The notes: a model not told the origin generated them from the sequence alone. A stretch of 64,000 bases of DNA from Candidatus Peregrinibacteria bacterium Gr01-1014_25 (GCA_007376205.1 VMFU01000003.1:99425-163424), one strand, 5' to 3'; shown: positions 33,527 through 42,767, counted from the first letter of the stretch. Made by a program: numbers and translations.

Positions 33527-35297
33527 ATTTGACCGTCACGCTCTTCGCCAGGTTCCGCGGCATGTCGGGGTTGGTGCCGCGCTGGACCGCGAGGAAGTAC
33601 GCAAAGATCTGCATCGGGATGATGTTCACGAGCGCCTGCGCCTCGCCGGCATCGGGCACCTTGATCCACTCGTCGAAGACCTCGTTGTTGCGCGGAGCGA
33701 CGCCGATGACCACGCCGCCGCGAGCCTTGAGCTGGATCGCGTTGCTGATGATATCCGGCTTCGTCTCGTCCTCGCCCATGAGCACGATGCACGGCGTTCC
33801 ATTCTCGATGAGCGCGATGGGCCCATGCTTCAGTTCGCCGCCCGCGAATCCCTCCGCGTGGATGTAGCTGACTTCCTGAATCTTGATCGCGGTCTCCAGC
33901 GCCATCGGATAGTTCCAGCTGCGGCCGATGATGTAGGCGTCATTGCTTGCGGCGAAGCGTCGCGCGAGGCGCTCAAGGCGCTCGACGTACCGCGGGTTGA
34001 GCATGTCGTTGATCTTCGACGCCGTTTCCAAAAGCAGCTTCCGCCCCTCCTGCAGACGTCCGTCCAGCGCGTACGCGATGAGCAGGAGCGCGGCCAGCTG
34101 GCCGGTGAGCGCTTTCGTCGACGCCACGGCGCGCTCGGGGCCGGCATTGATGAGCAGCGTGAAATCCGCCTCGCGGGCGATCGTCGATCCCTCGACGTTC
34201 ACGATGGCCAACACTTTGGATCCGACGGACTTCGCCACCCGCATCGCCTCGAGCACATCCGCCGTCTCGCCGCTCTGGCTGACGACGATGATGAGACTCT
34301 CCGGCTTGAGGAAGTGGTGGTACACCTTGAACTCGCTCGCCGGAGCGACGTTCACGTGGTGGTTCGCGACGACAGAGAAGAAGTACTCGGCCGCCATGCA
34401 CGCCTTGCCCGCGGTGCCGCAGCCGATGAGGAACGTCCCCTTCGCGTCGCGGATCGCCTGCGCAAGCGTCTGGATCTGGCTCTCGTCCTGGTTCACAGCG
34501 CGCGCGACGCTCTCCTTCTGCTCCAGAATCTCCTTGAGCATGTAGTGCTCAAAGTCCCCCTTCTGCGCCTGCTCCACCGACCACGTGATCGCGATCTCGC
34601 GCTTGGGCCGCTCGGCGCCCGTCGCGATGTCCGAGAAGAGGATGGTCTCGCCGTCCGTCACGACCATCTCGCCATCGTCAATGTACTGGACGGTGCGCGT
34701 GTGCGTGAGGAATGCCGTGATGTCCGAGCCCACGAAGTATCCGTCGTCGGCGACGCCGACGATCAGCGGAGACCCCGTGCGTGCGGCGACGAGCGCATGG
34801 GACGTCGTGTGGAGCGCGAGGATGGCGTAGCGCCCCTCAAAGCGGAGGCACGCGGCGCGGGCTGCGGCTGCGAAGTCGCCGCGCGTCTTCATTTCCTCCT
34901 CAATGAGATGGGGAATGACCTCGGTGTCGGTCTCCGAGACGAAACGGTGCCCCTTCGCGATGAGTTCGTCGCGCAGCTGTTGGTAGTTCTCGATGATGCC
35001 GTTGTGAATGACGGCGATCGTGCCGTCCCCGCTCAAGTGCGGATGGGCGTTGGCTTGCGTCACGCCGCCGTGCGTCGCCCAGCGCGTGTGCGCGATCGCC
35101 AGCGAACAGTCCTGCGAAAAGTCGCGGCTGTCGACCTCGCTGACCTTGCCGATATCCTTGCGCATCGCGATACCCCCGCCGGTCTTGCAGGCAACCCCCC
35201 ACGAATCATACCCGCGGTATTCGAGGTTCTTGAGCCCCTCTACCGCGAGGACCCCCGCATCCTTCCGCGCGCCGACGTACCCGATGATCCCGCACAT
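33525..35297 (-). CDS. glmS: glutamine-fructose-6-phosphate aminotransferase
   Basis: A 590-aa protein starting MCGIIGYVG, with the mature N-terminal Cys2 as glutaminase nucleophile and TRWATHGG for glutamine binding. Two SIS domains follow (LIGCGTAGKA, SQSGETADVLEAM; AEGFAGGELKHGPIAL), ending in KSVTVK, the conserved C-terminal tail. It makes glucosamine-6-phosphate, the entry to UDP-GlcNAc and peptidoglycan, matching the mraY and PBP genes in the window. The serine in GCGTAGKA replaces the more usual GCGTS, a small variation. TAGAAT ends 11 nt before the ATG. Confidence 0.96.
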   Translation of the reverse strand: MCGIIGYVGARKDAGVLAVEGLKNLEYRGYDSWGVACKTGGGIAMRKDIGKVSEVDSRDFSQDCSLAIAHTRWATHGGVTQANAHPHLSGDGTIAVIHNGIIENYQQLRDELIAKGHRFVSETDTEVIPHLIEEEMKTRGDFAAAARAACLRFEGRYAILALHTTSHALVAARTGSPLIVGVADDGYFVGSDITAFLTHTRTVQYIDDGEMVVTDGETILFSDIATGAERPKREIAITWSVEQAQKGDFEHYMLKEILEQKESVARAVNQDESQIQTLAQAIRDAKGTFLIGCGTAGKACMAAEYFFSVVANHHVNVAPASEFKVYHHFLKPESLIIVVSQSGETADVLEAMRVAKSVGSKVLAIVNVEGSTIAREADFTLLINAGPERAVASTKALTGQLAALLLIAYALDGRLQEGRKLLLETASKINDMLNPRYVERLERLARRFAASNDAYIIGRSWNYPMALETAIKIQEVSYIHAEGFAGGELKHGPIALIENGTPCIVLMGEDETKPDIISNAIQLKARGGVVIGVAPRNNEVFDEWIKVPDAGEAQALVNIIPMQIFAYFLAVQRGTNPDMPRNLAKSVTVK

Positions 35298-35432
35298 AGA
35301 ATAGAGAGATTCTACGGAAAAACGCGCTCCGGTCAATGTTCCCCCTCCATCGACCCTCCTTACCCTCCTTACCCTACATACCCCTATTCCCCTTTACTCC
35401 TCCCTCCCTCTCCCCTACTCTCCCTCGCACTC

Positions 35433-35687
35433 ATGCCTATCACCTCCGCCGCCATCAAGGCCGCACGCCAGAGCCTCAAGCGCCACGATCGCCTCGTGCC
35501 GTACAAGACGCGCATGAAGACGATGGTGAAGAAGCTGCGGGACCTGGCCAAGGAAGGAAAGAAGGACGATGCCCGCAAGCTGTTGCCGGAGGTCTACAAG
35601 GCGATCGACATCGCAACGAAGAAGAACCTGCTCCACCGCAACACGGCCGCGCGACGCAAGGCGATGGTAGCGAAACTCGCCGCCTGA
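35433..35687 (+). CDS. rpsT: 30S ribosomal protein S20
   Basis: An 84-aa basic helical protein with the S20 pattern SAAIKAARQSLKRHDRL, KTMVKKLRDLAKEGKKDDA, and IDIATKKNLLHRNTAARRKA. S20 binds helix 44 of 16S rRNA early in 30S assembly. It stands alone between glmS (opposite strand) and ruvX. A loose 9-bp repeat (CCCTCCTTA units) fills the gap before it, and TACTCT ends 11 nt before the ATG. Confidence 0.95.
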   Translation: MPITSAAIKAARQSLKRHDRLVPYKTRMKTMVKKLRDLAKEGKKDDARKLLPEVYKAIDIATKKNLLHRNTAARRKAMVAKLAA

Positions 35688-35692
35688 TTCAT

Positions 35693-35737
35693 TTCCTCGG
35701 TATCTTCGGTTACCTCGGTTTCCTCGGTATCCTGTTT
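35693..35737 (+). repeat. 9-bp-unit array before ruvX
   Basis: Five units (TTCCTCGGT, ATCTTCGGT, TACCTCGGT, TTCCTCGGT, ATCCTGTTT) occupy the whole rpsT-ruvX gap; the last provides the TATCCT hexamer ending 7 nt before ATG 35741. Confidence 0.85.
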
Positions 35738-35740
35738 CCC

Positions 35741-36115
35741 ATGCGTCTCCTCTCTCTCGACGTCGGCGGCAAGCGGACCGGCGTCGCGTACTACGACGAC
35801 GCGACGGACATCGTGCTGCCGCTCGACACCATCACGCACCCATCCGACGAGATGCTCATAGAGCACGTTCGTGCCCTGTGTAGCGAGCGCAACATCGACC
35901 GCGTCATCGTCGGCCTGCCGCTGCTCCCGTCAGGTAAGGAAGGCGCGCAATCGCGCGCGACACGAGCGGTCGCCGACCGTCTGCAGGCGACGGGCATAGA
36001 TGTCCTCCTCCTCGACGAGCGCTACACGACCGAGGCACTCGACAATCCCGACGCGGCTGCGGCATGCACGTTGCTTCGGACGTACATCGAGAGGAAAGAT
36101 CGAGGCAGATCATAG
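35741..36115 (+). CDS. ruvX: Holliday-junction resolvase-like RuvX/YqgF
   Basis: A 124-aa RNase H-fold protein. Motifs are LSLDVGGKRTGVAYYDD (first catalytic Asp), VIVGLPLLPSGKEG and LLLDERYTTEA. YqgF proteins take part in 16S rRNA 5'-end maturation and have been assigned junction resolvase activity; both roles have been proposed. It lies after rpsT with only repeat units between, so the two may share a transcript. Confidence 0.9.
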   Translation: MRLLSLDVGGKRTGVAYYDDATDIVLPLDTITHPSDEMLIEHVRALCSERNIDRVIVGLPLLPSGKEGAQSRATRAVADRLQATGIDVLLLDERYTTEALDNPDAAAACTLLRTYIERKDRGRS

Positions 36116-36173
36116 AGAAAGGCCAAAATGCCCAATTGGGACACACGAGCCTGTATTCCTGCATGGAAAGAAT

Positions 36174-36202
36174 TTGACATGGGTGAAAATATGATATATT
36201 AC
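36174..36202 (+). promoter_or_regulatory. Strong sigma-70-type promoter with long leader
   Basis: TTGACA at 36174-36179 and TATATT/TATTAC at 36195-36202 (15-17 bp spacing) form the best canonical promoter in the window. The transcript would carry about 230 nt before ATG 36442, unlike the leaderless-looking neighbours. Confidence 0.7.
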
Positions 36203-36255
36203 TACTTCCTTGATCCTTCAGTTTTCCCCGCTCGACTGCTTCCGCTCCCAAAGCA

Positions 36256-36399
36256 TTGCAGAGAAGAAAGAACATTCTGCAGTGCACCATCGCTCACCGC
36301 TGTGGACGCGAATACACAATCGACGAGGAAACAATATCCCGCGGGAAACGTCTACTCGAACCGACCGTCCATCTTTTGCATCTGTCAATGTTCTGGTAG
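36256..36399 (+). CDS. Possible 47-aa leader peptide or relic
   Basis: A frame from TTG 36256 to TAG 36397-36399 with protein-like composition (RCGREYTIDEETISRGKRLL). The C-x-C-G-R-x-Y-x-I pattern weakly resembles zinc-ribbon proteins common in CPR genomes, but the second cysteine pair is missing. There is no Shine-Dalgarno. It lies in the long leader of the sigma-like gene and could be a leader peptide, a decayed gene or chance. Confidence 0.2.
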   Translation: MQRRKNILQCTIAHRCGREYTIDEETISRGKRLLEPTVHLLHLSMFW

Positions 36400-36441
36400 A
36401 ACGAGGGTTGTTCTTTCGCCCGCCCGCTCCCCCTCCTTTCT

Positions 36442-37551
36442 ATGGCCGACGCCTCGTCCACCGCCACCGCCCAGCAGATCGCCGCAACCGCGGCAGCCCC
36501 CAAGCTGTCCATCAATCTGCAGGCGCTGCTCGACGACCTGTTCCTGGTGCTGACGGAGAAGGAATCCATGGTCATCAAGAAGCGGTTTGCGCTGCAGGGA
36601 CAGGCGAAGCAGACGCTGGAGCGGATCGGAAAGCACTTTAAGGTGACGCGCGAGCGTATCCGCCAGATCGAGAGCATCGCCCTTGGCAAACTGCGCCGCA
36701 CCGTCCGCACCACCAAACTCAACGACGTGAACGACATGGCCAAGGTCATTTTGCGTGGACACGGCGGCGTGATGCGCGAGGATGACCTCATCAGCCAGGT
36801 CCTCAAGCGCACGGTCAACGGCACGACCATCGACGGTTCCGTGCTGCGCCTCTCCTTCTCCATTGACACCGAGATGTCCCACACCGGCAACAGCGGGACG
36901 TTCATCCCCTTCTGGCGCCTGTCCTCCCTCGCGATGGAGGACATCACCACGCTCGTTGAGGGCATGGTGAAAGTGCTCAAGAAGCGCAAGTCCTGCATGG
37001 GCCGCGAGGATCTGATCACGACGGTCCAGGGGCTCAACCTCTTCAAGGACCGCGTCCCCAGCCGTGAGCTCATTTTGAGCTGCCTCTCGCTGGACGCTCG
37101 CTTCAAGGAGATCGACGAGGGATGGGGTCTGACCGAGTGGCGCTTCGTCCGCCCGCGCTCCATCCGCGACAAAGTCGAGATCATCCTGAAGAAGTCCGGC
37201 AAGCCGCTGCACTTCATGGAGATCGCCAACCGCATCCGCGAGGCGCACTTCGATCACAAGAACGTCACGGTCCAGGCCGTCCACAACGAGCTCATCCGCT
37301 ATCCGCAGTTCGTGCTGGTCGGCCGCGGCCTCTACGCGCTGCGCGAATGGGGCTACGAGCCGGGCACGGTCGCCGACGTCATTGAGACGATCCTCAAGAA
37401 GAAGGGGCCCTTGAGCAAGAAAGAGATCATCAACGAAGTCGCCAAGCAGCGTTCCGTAAAGGTCGGGACGATTTCCCTGAACCTGCAGAAGATGCCGTAC
37501 TTCGTCCGCGTCGGCCGCGCCGTCTACGACTTCGACGGCGACAAGAAGTGA
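36442..37551 (+). CDS. Sigma-region-4-like regulator with HARE-HTH domains
   Basis: A 369-aa protein. Residues about 25-95 contain a sigma-70 region 4 fold (LTEKESMVIKKRFAL, TLERIGKHFKVTRERIRQIE, LGKLRR). Downstream are winged-helix modules of the HARE-HTH/RpoE-delta kind, with two clear repeats near the C-terminus (LHFMEIANRIREAHF; LSKKEIINEVAKQRSVKVGTISLNLQ). There is no region 2, so it cannot open promoters like a full sigma factor. It probably binds DNA or RNA polymerase and adjusts transcription. Known family architecture in CPR genomes; exact function unknown. It has its own strong promoter and terminator. Confidence 0.85.
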   Translation: MADASSTATAQQIAATAAAPKLSINLQALLDDLFLVLTEKESMVIKKRFALQGQAKQTLERIGKHFKVTRERIRQIESIALGKLRRTVRTTKLNDVNDMAKVILRGHGGVMREDDLISQVLKRTVNGTTIDGSVLRLSFSIDTEMSHTGNSGTFIPFWRLSSLAMEDITTLVEGMVKVLKKRKSCMGREDLITTVQGLNLFKDRVPSRELILSCLSLDARFKEIDEGWGLTEWRFVRPRSIRDKVEIILKKSGKPLHFMEIANRIREAHFDHKNVTVQAVHNELIRYPQFVLVGRGLYALREWGYEPGTVADVIETILKKKGPLSKKEIINEVAKQRSVKVGTISLNLQKMPYFVRVGRAVYDFDGDKK

Positions 37552-37572
37552 GCGCTCCCCGCCATCGAATCC

Positions 37573-37597
37573 AAAAGCGGGCTTCGGCCCGCTTTTT
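37573..37597 (+). terminator. Terminator of the sigma-like gene
   Basis: Stem AAAAGCGGGC / GCCCGCTTTT with tetraloop TTCG, then further T residues. Ends 48 bp before the next start. Confidence 0.95.
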
Positions 37598-37644
37598 CGA
37601 TTCTCTTGTTCTCCTTGTCTGCCCGCGCGCATACTCGCCCTCCT

Positions 37645-38835
37645 GTGTCTCTGCGCGAAGATTTCATCCTTGGGCCCGATGCGAATTCCGCCATCGAGAG
37701 AAGCAGTGACCTTGCAAAACGCATCCTTGAGCAGTCCACACTGGGATTTGCGGGGCAGTACGGCCACATTTCCGTACGAGAGGCGTTCGCGGAACTCTCG
37801 GCGATGAAGCAGAAGGGCTATTTCGCCCCCGACGTTCTCCCGAAAACCGTCGAGAACTTCCGAAAAGTCCTCGACGCTCTCCTCAAGGGGAAAAAGCACG
37901 TTTGGAAAGTCTCTCGGAGCGACGGGTCAACGGAGGAGGTTCCCCTGAATCAAGACGGATTTCGCGACACACTCCTTGTCGGCGGTGCTATTGCGTCTGA
38001 TCTCCTCCCTCCGGCAAAACTCTGGAAAGGCACGGCCCATGGCTTCCGCTCCGACACCGACATGGCGGCCGTGACGGGCGTAGCGTTGATGCATGAAGCC
38101 GAGCGCGAGGACCTCATCGGCCATCGAGGTTTCTCATGGGAAAGTGAGGACAAAGGCCGCACATACCGAACCGAGATCGGCGGTGACATGAACGCCGATC
38201 TCCGGATCTACCGGACCGATCTGACATTCGATCCGACGATCGACCCGTTCGGCAATGCTGTCTCGTATCGGCCGACGACCTCCCGCGACGCCAAAATCAT
38301 CGCCGCGTACCATTCCCAGGAACCCACGCTCCTCGCTGCCCTGCTTAAATGGGCGCACCATGAGCAGATCGAGAGCCCTCTGCTCGCAAACAGCGCCAAG
38401 GAATTTCTGGAGGAGATGAGCACGTGGGATTCGCGCCTGGCGAACGCTGCCGATGCCGGCTACGGCGATGTGCGTCCGAACATGCATTTCATAGGATTCG
38501 ATCGCCCGCTCTCACGCCCGGGGGGCAAGGAAACAGCGATTCTCCCGCGGGAGTACCACAAGGTCTACTTGATGCATACGGACAGCGAAGGGAACTTCGC
38601 GATCTCGAATCCTGAAGCTGACGAGCAAACTGCACCCGAGGATCCACACATGGTGTTTCCCAAGGCCGAATTCGACACAGTGCTGCGGGGACTGTTCATG
38701 CAAACCCGCATGGGCCTGGGCCGCACGTCGCTCCGCCAGCTCCGCAGCGTGCTGGAGTACTACTTCTCGCCGAAGTTCACGGCGGATCGGGAACGGGAGA
38801 AATCCTGGGCACGGAAACAAGCTCCTGCCGAGTAA
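37645..38835 (+). CDS. Hypothetical protein, 396 aa
   Basis: No family recognised. GTG 37645 is chosen because TACTCG ends 7 nt upstream and the longer frame overlaps the terminator region. The protein is soluble and mixed alpha/beta, with no signal peptide. A conserved-looking stretch (LIGHRGFSWESEDKGRTYRT, GDMNADLRIYRTDLTFDP) suggests an enzyme-like fold, and HTDSEGNFAISNPEADEQ could be a surface loop. It is followed 4 bp later by another unknown gene of similar size, so the pair is likely one operon and possibly one complex. Confidence 0.65.
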   Translation: MSLREDFILGPDANSAIERSSDLAKRILEQSTLGFAGQYGHISVREAFAELSAMKQKGYFAPDVLPKTVENFRKVLDALLKGKKHVWKVSRSDGSTEEVPLNQDGFRDTLLVGGAIASDLLPPAKLWKGTAHGFRSDTDMAAVTGVALMHEAEREDLIGHRGFSWESEDKGRTYRTEIGGDMNADLRIYRTDLTFDPTIDPFGNAVSYRPTTSRDAKIIAAYHSQEPTLLAALLKWAHHEQIESPLLANSAKEFLEEMSTWDSRLANAADAGYGDVRPNMHFIGFDRPLSRPGGKETAILPREYHKVYLMHTDSEGNFAISNPEADEQTAPEDPHMVFPKAEFDTVLRGLFMQTRMGLGRTSLRQLRSVLEYYFSPKFTADREREKSWARKQAPAE

Positions 38836-38839
38836 ACTC

Positions 38840-40138
38840 ATGGGCGCCCCGAACCACGAATTGATCCCGGCTGCCATCCTTCTGGACCATCCGGGAGGAC
38901 TCACCGCGGAGGAATTCGTCGAGGCACTCGATGCGACGCGCTTCTCGTGGGCCAGCTGTTCGGTCGAAAAAGACTGGGGCGACTACGGCCCGGGAACACG
39001 GACGGACGAGTGGTACGGCACACAGATGAACGAAGCGAGTGATTTTCACCGCGGGATCTTCGGCCTGGCGGAAATTTTGGGCCTCAAACGCACCGCGTAT
39101 CGCACGGACATGGAACGGCTCATGCGGGAAACGGAATTCGATCAAGACATGGAATATTTTCAGATAGTCCCGCAGAAAGAGGGAGAGCAGTGGCGAGAAC
39201 CCCACTACCGCTTCATGCTCCACACGCACGACGAGATAGGCGAGCGGCAGCAGATCGCGTGCTTCGGCGAGAACATCGAACCGGGTCGTCTGATCACGCA
39301 CTATGTCAGCGGTCAGCGCGCCGTCGTCGAGCGGGTGCTTTCGCGTGAGAAGCTCCGTGGGGACGATGCCGCCTCGGAAATTCTCCACGAGGACGACAAC
39401 GAATGGGATAGGGGGCCATGCGGATGGAAAACCACAGTGGAAGCACGATCGATCACGCATTGCTACACGCAGGAAACCTTCCGGTCGCTTGCCAGCATGC
39501 TTGCCGCACATCCCGACGTGGATCCGGTGAAGATCTACGACTTCGCACAGGAACGCGGCACCGTCGGCGGCCTTCTTGCCAAGGCTCCATGGCTCCAGCG
39601 GGACGGCAAGTACTTTCTGGATACCGAGAGCATCTGGCGGGAGAATCACGAAACACTCTTCACGAGCATTCACATCACCGCCGACGCGATCCGTCGCGGC
39701 GCATGGAACCTCTTGGGCTACGACGGCATGCGGCACCTACAGCGCTACTTCGCGGATATGCCGGAAGCGCGGAAGGCGCACGAGCGCGTCGTCCTGCAAT
39801 GGTGGGCGGCGCGTCACGCGGAGAAGAAAGGCATGACGAATACCGAATTGCTGCGATTCCTCCAAGAACTCCGTATGCACACGCCGATTTCCGATCATCA
39901 GCAGGCCGTGTACGCCGCACGCTGCGTCGAGAGCGAGGGGTGCGGGTGGGGCCGATACCTGCTCCATGATGTGAAGGAGAAACGTGCATTCTCGGAAGAC
40001 GAGCATGCCGCCCTGGTCGCATCCATTGAAGAAGAACGCGGTGCAACGCCGTGGCTGCGCGAGTATCTGCGTCGCAATGCGCCGCCGCAGCCCGCGACCG
40101 TTCCCCTTTCCTCCAGAGAAGACGCCATTCCGTTCTAA
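38840..40138 (+). CDS. Hypothetical protein, 432 aa
   Basis: No family recognised. It is a soluble acidic protein with many histidines, tryptophans and tyrosines (for example WYGTQMNEASDFHRGIF, HYRFMLHTHDEIGER), and a helical C-terminal third ending in a proline-rich tail. Start ATG 38840 is four bases after the preceding stop, so translation is probably coupled. The two proteins share composition and repeated use of D-x-x-T and H-x-x-E clusters, which hints at a metal site, but no known motif is complete. Confidence 0.65.
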   Translation: MGAPNHELIPAAILLDHPGGLTAEEFVEALDATRFSWASCSVEKDWGDYGPGTRTDEWYGTQMNEASDFHRGIFGLAEILGLKRTAYRTDMERLMRETEFDQDMEYFQIVPQKEGEQWREPHYRFMLHTHDEIGERQQIACFGENIEPGRLITHYVSGQRAVVERVLSREKLRGDDAASEILHEDDNEWDRGPCGWKTTVEARSITHCYTQETFRSLASMLAAHPDVDPVKIYDFAQERGTVGGLLAKAPWLQRDGKYFLDTESIWRENHETLFTSIHITADAIRRGAWNLLGYDGMRHLQRYFADMPEARKAHERVVLQWWAARHAEKKGMTNTELLRFLQELRMHTPISDHQQAVYAARCVESEGCGWGRYLLHDVKEKRAFSEDEHAALVASIEEERGATPWLREYLRRNAPPQPATVPLSSREDAIPF

Positions 40139-40176
40139 TTTGCGATATGCGTGTCCTGCTCGCACAATGTCCTCCC

Positions 40177-40995
40177 ATGCCGCGTCTCGCCGTCCTCATC
40201 GTTATGGCCGTGTTGCTCCTCGCCGGTTGCCATAAAGACAGGCAACCGCTGCCGGTTGGTCCCGTCACGGCGACAGGTTCGCTGCGCACCGCTCCCCTCT
40301 CGCTCGAGCGCCGCGGCACCCATATCCTCACGATCGACGGCGAAGAGACGTACTTCGTCGAGAGCAAGCACCTGAACCTGCGTTCCTTTGAGGGGCGCGC
40401 GGTGGCGATCCACGGACGCCTGGAAGCGAACATTGATCCCGACGCCCTGCCCGTGCTCGTCGTCGAGCGCATCGATGCCGCTCCCGCCGATGATCACGTC
40501 GTCAACGTCGCTCCGCTCCACATGAAGCTCTCCGTGCCGCGCGATTGGCTGCAAGGTACCGGCACGGCAAGCGGGACGAGGTTTGCGATGGCCGACGGCA
40601 CCGTCGTCCTCGTCGTCATCAAGGAACACGGGGCTCTGCCCAGTAAGGGCGACACGCTCGTCATCGCCGGACGCAAAGCGGCGCGGATTCTGGGCGACCG
40701 CGGGCGCGAAGATATCGTCATCGCGATGCCGAACGGCATCCTGCGGCTCTCGCTCACTCCACCGCTCTCGGGTGCGTATCAGACCGATTGGCATGCGGCG
40801 TTCACGCACTTGCTCTCGACGATCGCCTTCACCGCTACCCCCTCCAGCGCGAGCGGATCAATGATCCCCGCTTCCGGCAGCGGCGCAACGGGAACTCCCT
40901 GCGGCGGCCCGGCAGGAATCCTCTGTCCCGCGGGATCGTACTGTCAGGTCACCGACCGCGCGGCAAATATAGGAGTATGCACGAAGAAAAGATGA
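40177..40995 (+). CDS. Lipoprotein with C-terminal cysteine-rich module
   Basis: A 272-aa protein. ATG 40177 gives a short signal with lipobox LLAGC, so Cys about 19 would be lipidated. The body is beta-rich (TGSLRTAPLSLERRGTHILT, GRAVAIHGRLEAN), resembling OB-fold or bacterial cell-surface domains. The last 33 residues carry five cysteines in C-GGPAGILC-PAGSYC-...-GVC spacing, similar to Kazal/antistasin-type modules. CACAAT ends 8 nt before the ATG; an alternative ATG at 40147 would add ten residues. Likely exposed on the outer face; ligand unknown. Confidence 0.65.
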   Translation: MPRLAVLIVMAVLLLAGCHKDRQPLPVGPVTATGSLRTAPLSLERRGTHILTIDGEETYFVESKHLNLRSFEGRAVAIHGRLEANIDPDALPVLVVERIDAAPADDHVVNVAPLHMKLSVPRDWLQGTGTASGTRFAMADGTVVLVVIKEHGALPSKGDTLVIAGRKAARILGDRGREDIVIAMPNGILRLSLTPPLSGAYQTDWHAAFTHLLSTIAFTATPSSASGSMIPASGSGATGTPCGGPAGILCPAGSYCQVTDRAANIGVCTKKR

Positions 40996-41033
40996 CAGAC
41001 AGCAGATAGCAGCAACGGACATCTAGCATCTCG
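40992..41033 (+). repeat. Heptamer array upstream of recA
   Basis: Six 7-bp units (ATGACAG, ACAGCAG, ATAGCAG, CAACGGA, CATCTAG, CATCTCG) start in the stop region of the lipoprotein gene and end just before the first recA operator. Confidence 0.7.
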
Positions 41034-41041
41034 CACGTTGG

Positions 41042-41057
41042 GTGTACATTCATACAC
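41042..41057 (+). promoter_or_regulatory. SOS-like operator 1 of recA
   Basis: GTGTACATTCATACAC, an inverted repeat with one mismatch around a 4-bp centre, 110 bp before the recA ATG. Matches the site at 16895-16910 in 13 of 16 positions. Confidence 0.6.
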
Positions 41058-41121
41058 CACAACATCTTGCCCCGACCCACAACACCTAGTGGTTGCATTC
41101 ATAGGGCAACCTTGGAGAATG

Positions 41122-41137
41122 GTGTACATTCGTCTAC
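41122..41137 (+). promoter_or_regulatory. SOS-like operator 2 of recA
   Basis: GTGTACATTCGTCTAC, a half-conserved copy whose right arm has swapped bases. It lies between TTGGAG (41113-41118) and TACCCT (41134-41139), the likely recA promoter, where a bound repressor would block polymerase. Confidence 0.5.
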
Positions 41138-41166
41138 CCTCCTTCTCCCTTCCCTCCTCCTCTACC

Positions 41167-42261
41167 ATGATCAAGGCATCCTCTTCCTCCACTCTCATGC
41201 ACGACGCACCCGCGAAGTCCTCGAAGAAATCCTCCTCGCCCGAGATGACGGCCAAGGCCAACGCCATCAAGATCGCGCTTGAGCAGATCAAGAAACAGTA
41301 CGGCGATGGCGCGATCATGGAGATGCGCGACGCCGCGGCCGTTCCCATGGCCCGCTTCCCCTCGGGATCCATCAGCCTGGATATCGCCCTCGGCGGCGGC
41401 ATTCCCATCGGCCGCATCATCGAGATCTTCGGACCGGAATCCTCCGGCAAGACGACCATCGCGCTCCACGCGATCGCCGAAGTGCAGCGCAAGGGCGGCC
41501 GCGCGGCATTCATCGACGCCGAACACGCGCTCGACCTGACGTACGCTAAGAAGATCGGCGTCGACATCGACAGCCTCCTCGTGTCCCAGCCGGATGACGG
41601 CGAGCAGGCGCTCGCCATCGTCGAAACGCTCGTCCGTTCAAGCGCCGTCGATCTCATCGTCGTCGACTCCGTCGCTGCGCTCACGCCGCGGGCCGAAATC
41701 GACGGCACCATGGGCGACCCCCACATGGGCCTGCAGGCGCGTCTCATGAGCCAGGCGCTGCGCAAGCTCACCGGCATCGTCAGCAAGACGAATTGCTCGG
41801 TGATCTTCATCAATCAGATCCGCATGAAAATCGGCGTCATGTTCGGCAATCCGGAGACGACGACGGGTGGCAACGCGCTCAAGTTCTACGCCTCCATCCG
41901 CATGGACGTCCGCCGCATCGACAAGATTCTCGAAAAAGGCAACGGCGAGGATGGGCAGGAGATCATCGGCAACCGCACGCGTGTGAAGGTGGTCAAGAAC
42001 AAGACCGCTCCGCCGTTCCGCCAGGCGGAGTTCGACATCCTCTACGCCCGGGGCATCAGCCGCGAGGGCGATTTGCTCGATTTAGGGCTAAAGCACGGCA
42101 TCCTTGAAAAGTCGGGCGCGTACATCCGCCACGGCGAGGAGACGATCGGCCAGGGCCGCGAGCAGGCGAAGCAATACCTCCAGCAGAATCCCAAGTTCGC
42201 CGAAATGCTCGAGAAAGGGGCCCACGCCGCAGCCGACAAGGTGCACGCCACGGAAGCATGA
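41167..42261 (+). CDS. recA: recombinase A
   Basis: A 364-aa protein. A Ser/Lys-rich N-terminal extension of about 30 residues precedes the core: [11 protein letters not shown], Walker [10 protein letters not shown], the L2 region with [13 protein letters not shown] and the C-terminal ERDLLDLG-type segment ([14 protein letters not shown]). It catalyses homologous strand exchange and, by family knowledge, promotes LexA self-cleavage. Two operator-like palindromes lie upstream. ATG 41167 is used; an upstream frame to 41038 covers the operators and is not coding. The Nudix gene overlaps its stop (ATGA). Confidence 0.97.
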   Translation: MIKASSSSTLMHDAPAKSSKKSSSPEMTAKANAIKIALEQIKKQYGDGAIMEMRDAAAVPMARFPSGSISLDIALGGGIPIGRIIEIFGPESSGKTTIALHAIAEVQRKGGRAAFIDAEHALDLTYAKKIGVDIDSLLVSQPDDGEQALAIVETLVRSSAVDLIVVDSVAALTPRAEIDGTMGDPHMGLQARLMSQALRKLTGIVSKTNCSVIFINQIRMKIGVMFGNPETTTGGNALKFYASIRMDVRRIDKILEKGNGEDGQEIIGNRTRVKVVKNKTAPPFRQAEFDILYARGISREGDLLDLGLKHGILEKSGAYIRHGEETIGQGREQAKQYLQQNPKFAEMLEKGAHAAADKVHATEA

Positions 42262-42767
42262 CGGGAGACGTGCTCTTCGACGGGCATGGATGGCGGGTCA
42301 CGCTCGCATCCGCTCCCTTGCCCGACGGACGCGTGAAGACGATGGCTCGCGCGCGGCGGAGCGACACCGTCCATATTCTGGCGGTGCCAGCGCCAGGCCG
42401 CATGTTGCTCCTGCGGGAATTCCGCCCGCACTTCGGCGCCTACGTCTGGATGCTTCCCAGCGGGAAGATCGACAAGGAAGCCGATCCCCTGCAGGCCGCG
42501 CAGCGCGAACTGCGCGAGGAAACGGGATACCGCGCAGAGACGTTGGAACCATATGGCACGTGTCATCATGCCGAAGGCCTGATCTGGACTTCATATTTCT
42601 TCATCGCCCGCACCCTTTCGCCGGACCCACTGGAGCAGGATGCCCACGAACTCATCGAGGTTCATAACCTATCGCTCGACGAGGCCATCGAACGCGTATT
42701 GTCGTCAAGCCACGTCCATACCGCGAGTGCGTACGCGCTATTGCGCTATGCACGAGAGAATGGATGA
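42258..42767 (+). CDS. Nudix hydrolase, ADP-ribose pyrophosphatase-like
   Basis: A 169-aa protein. The Nudix box is [20 protein letters not shown], then TGY; the REL-REE core is intact. The first glutamate of the consensus (seventh position) is alanine, with a glutamate one place earlier. The surrounding [11 protein letters not shown] and the T-C-H-H-A-E-G-L segment match the ADP-ribose/NDP-sugar subgroup. It likely hydrolyses ADP-ribose or a related nucleotide. The ATG overlaps the recA stop by four bases, so it may be co-induced with recA. Confidence 0.88.
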   Translation: MTGDVLFDGHGWRVTLASAPLPDGRVKTMARARRSDTVHILAVPAPGRMLLLREFRPHFGAYVWMLPSGKIDKEADPLQAAQRELREETGYRAETLEPYGTCHHAEGLIWTSYFFIARTLSPDPLEQDAHELIEVHNLSLDEAIERVLSSSHVHTASAYALLRYARENG

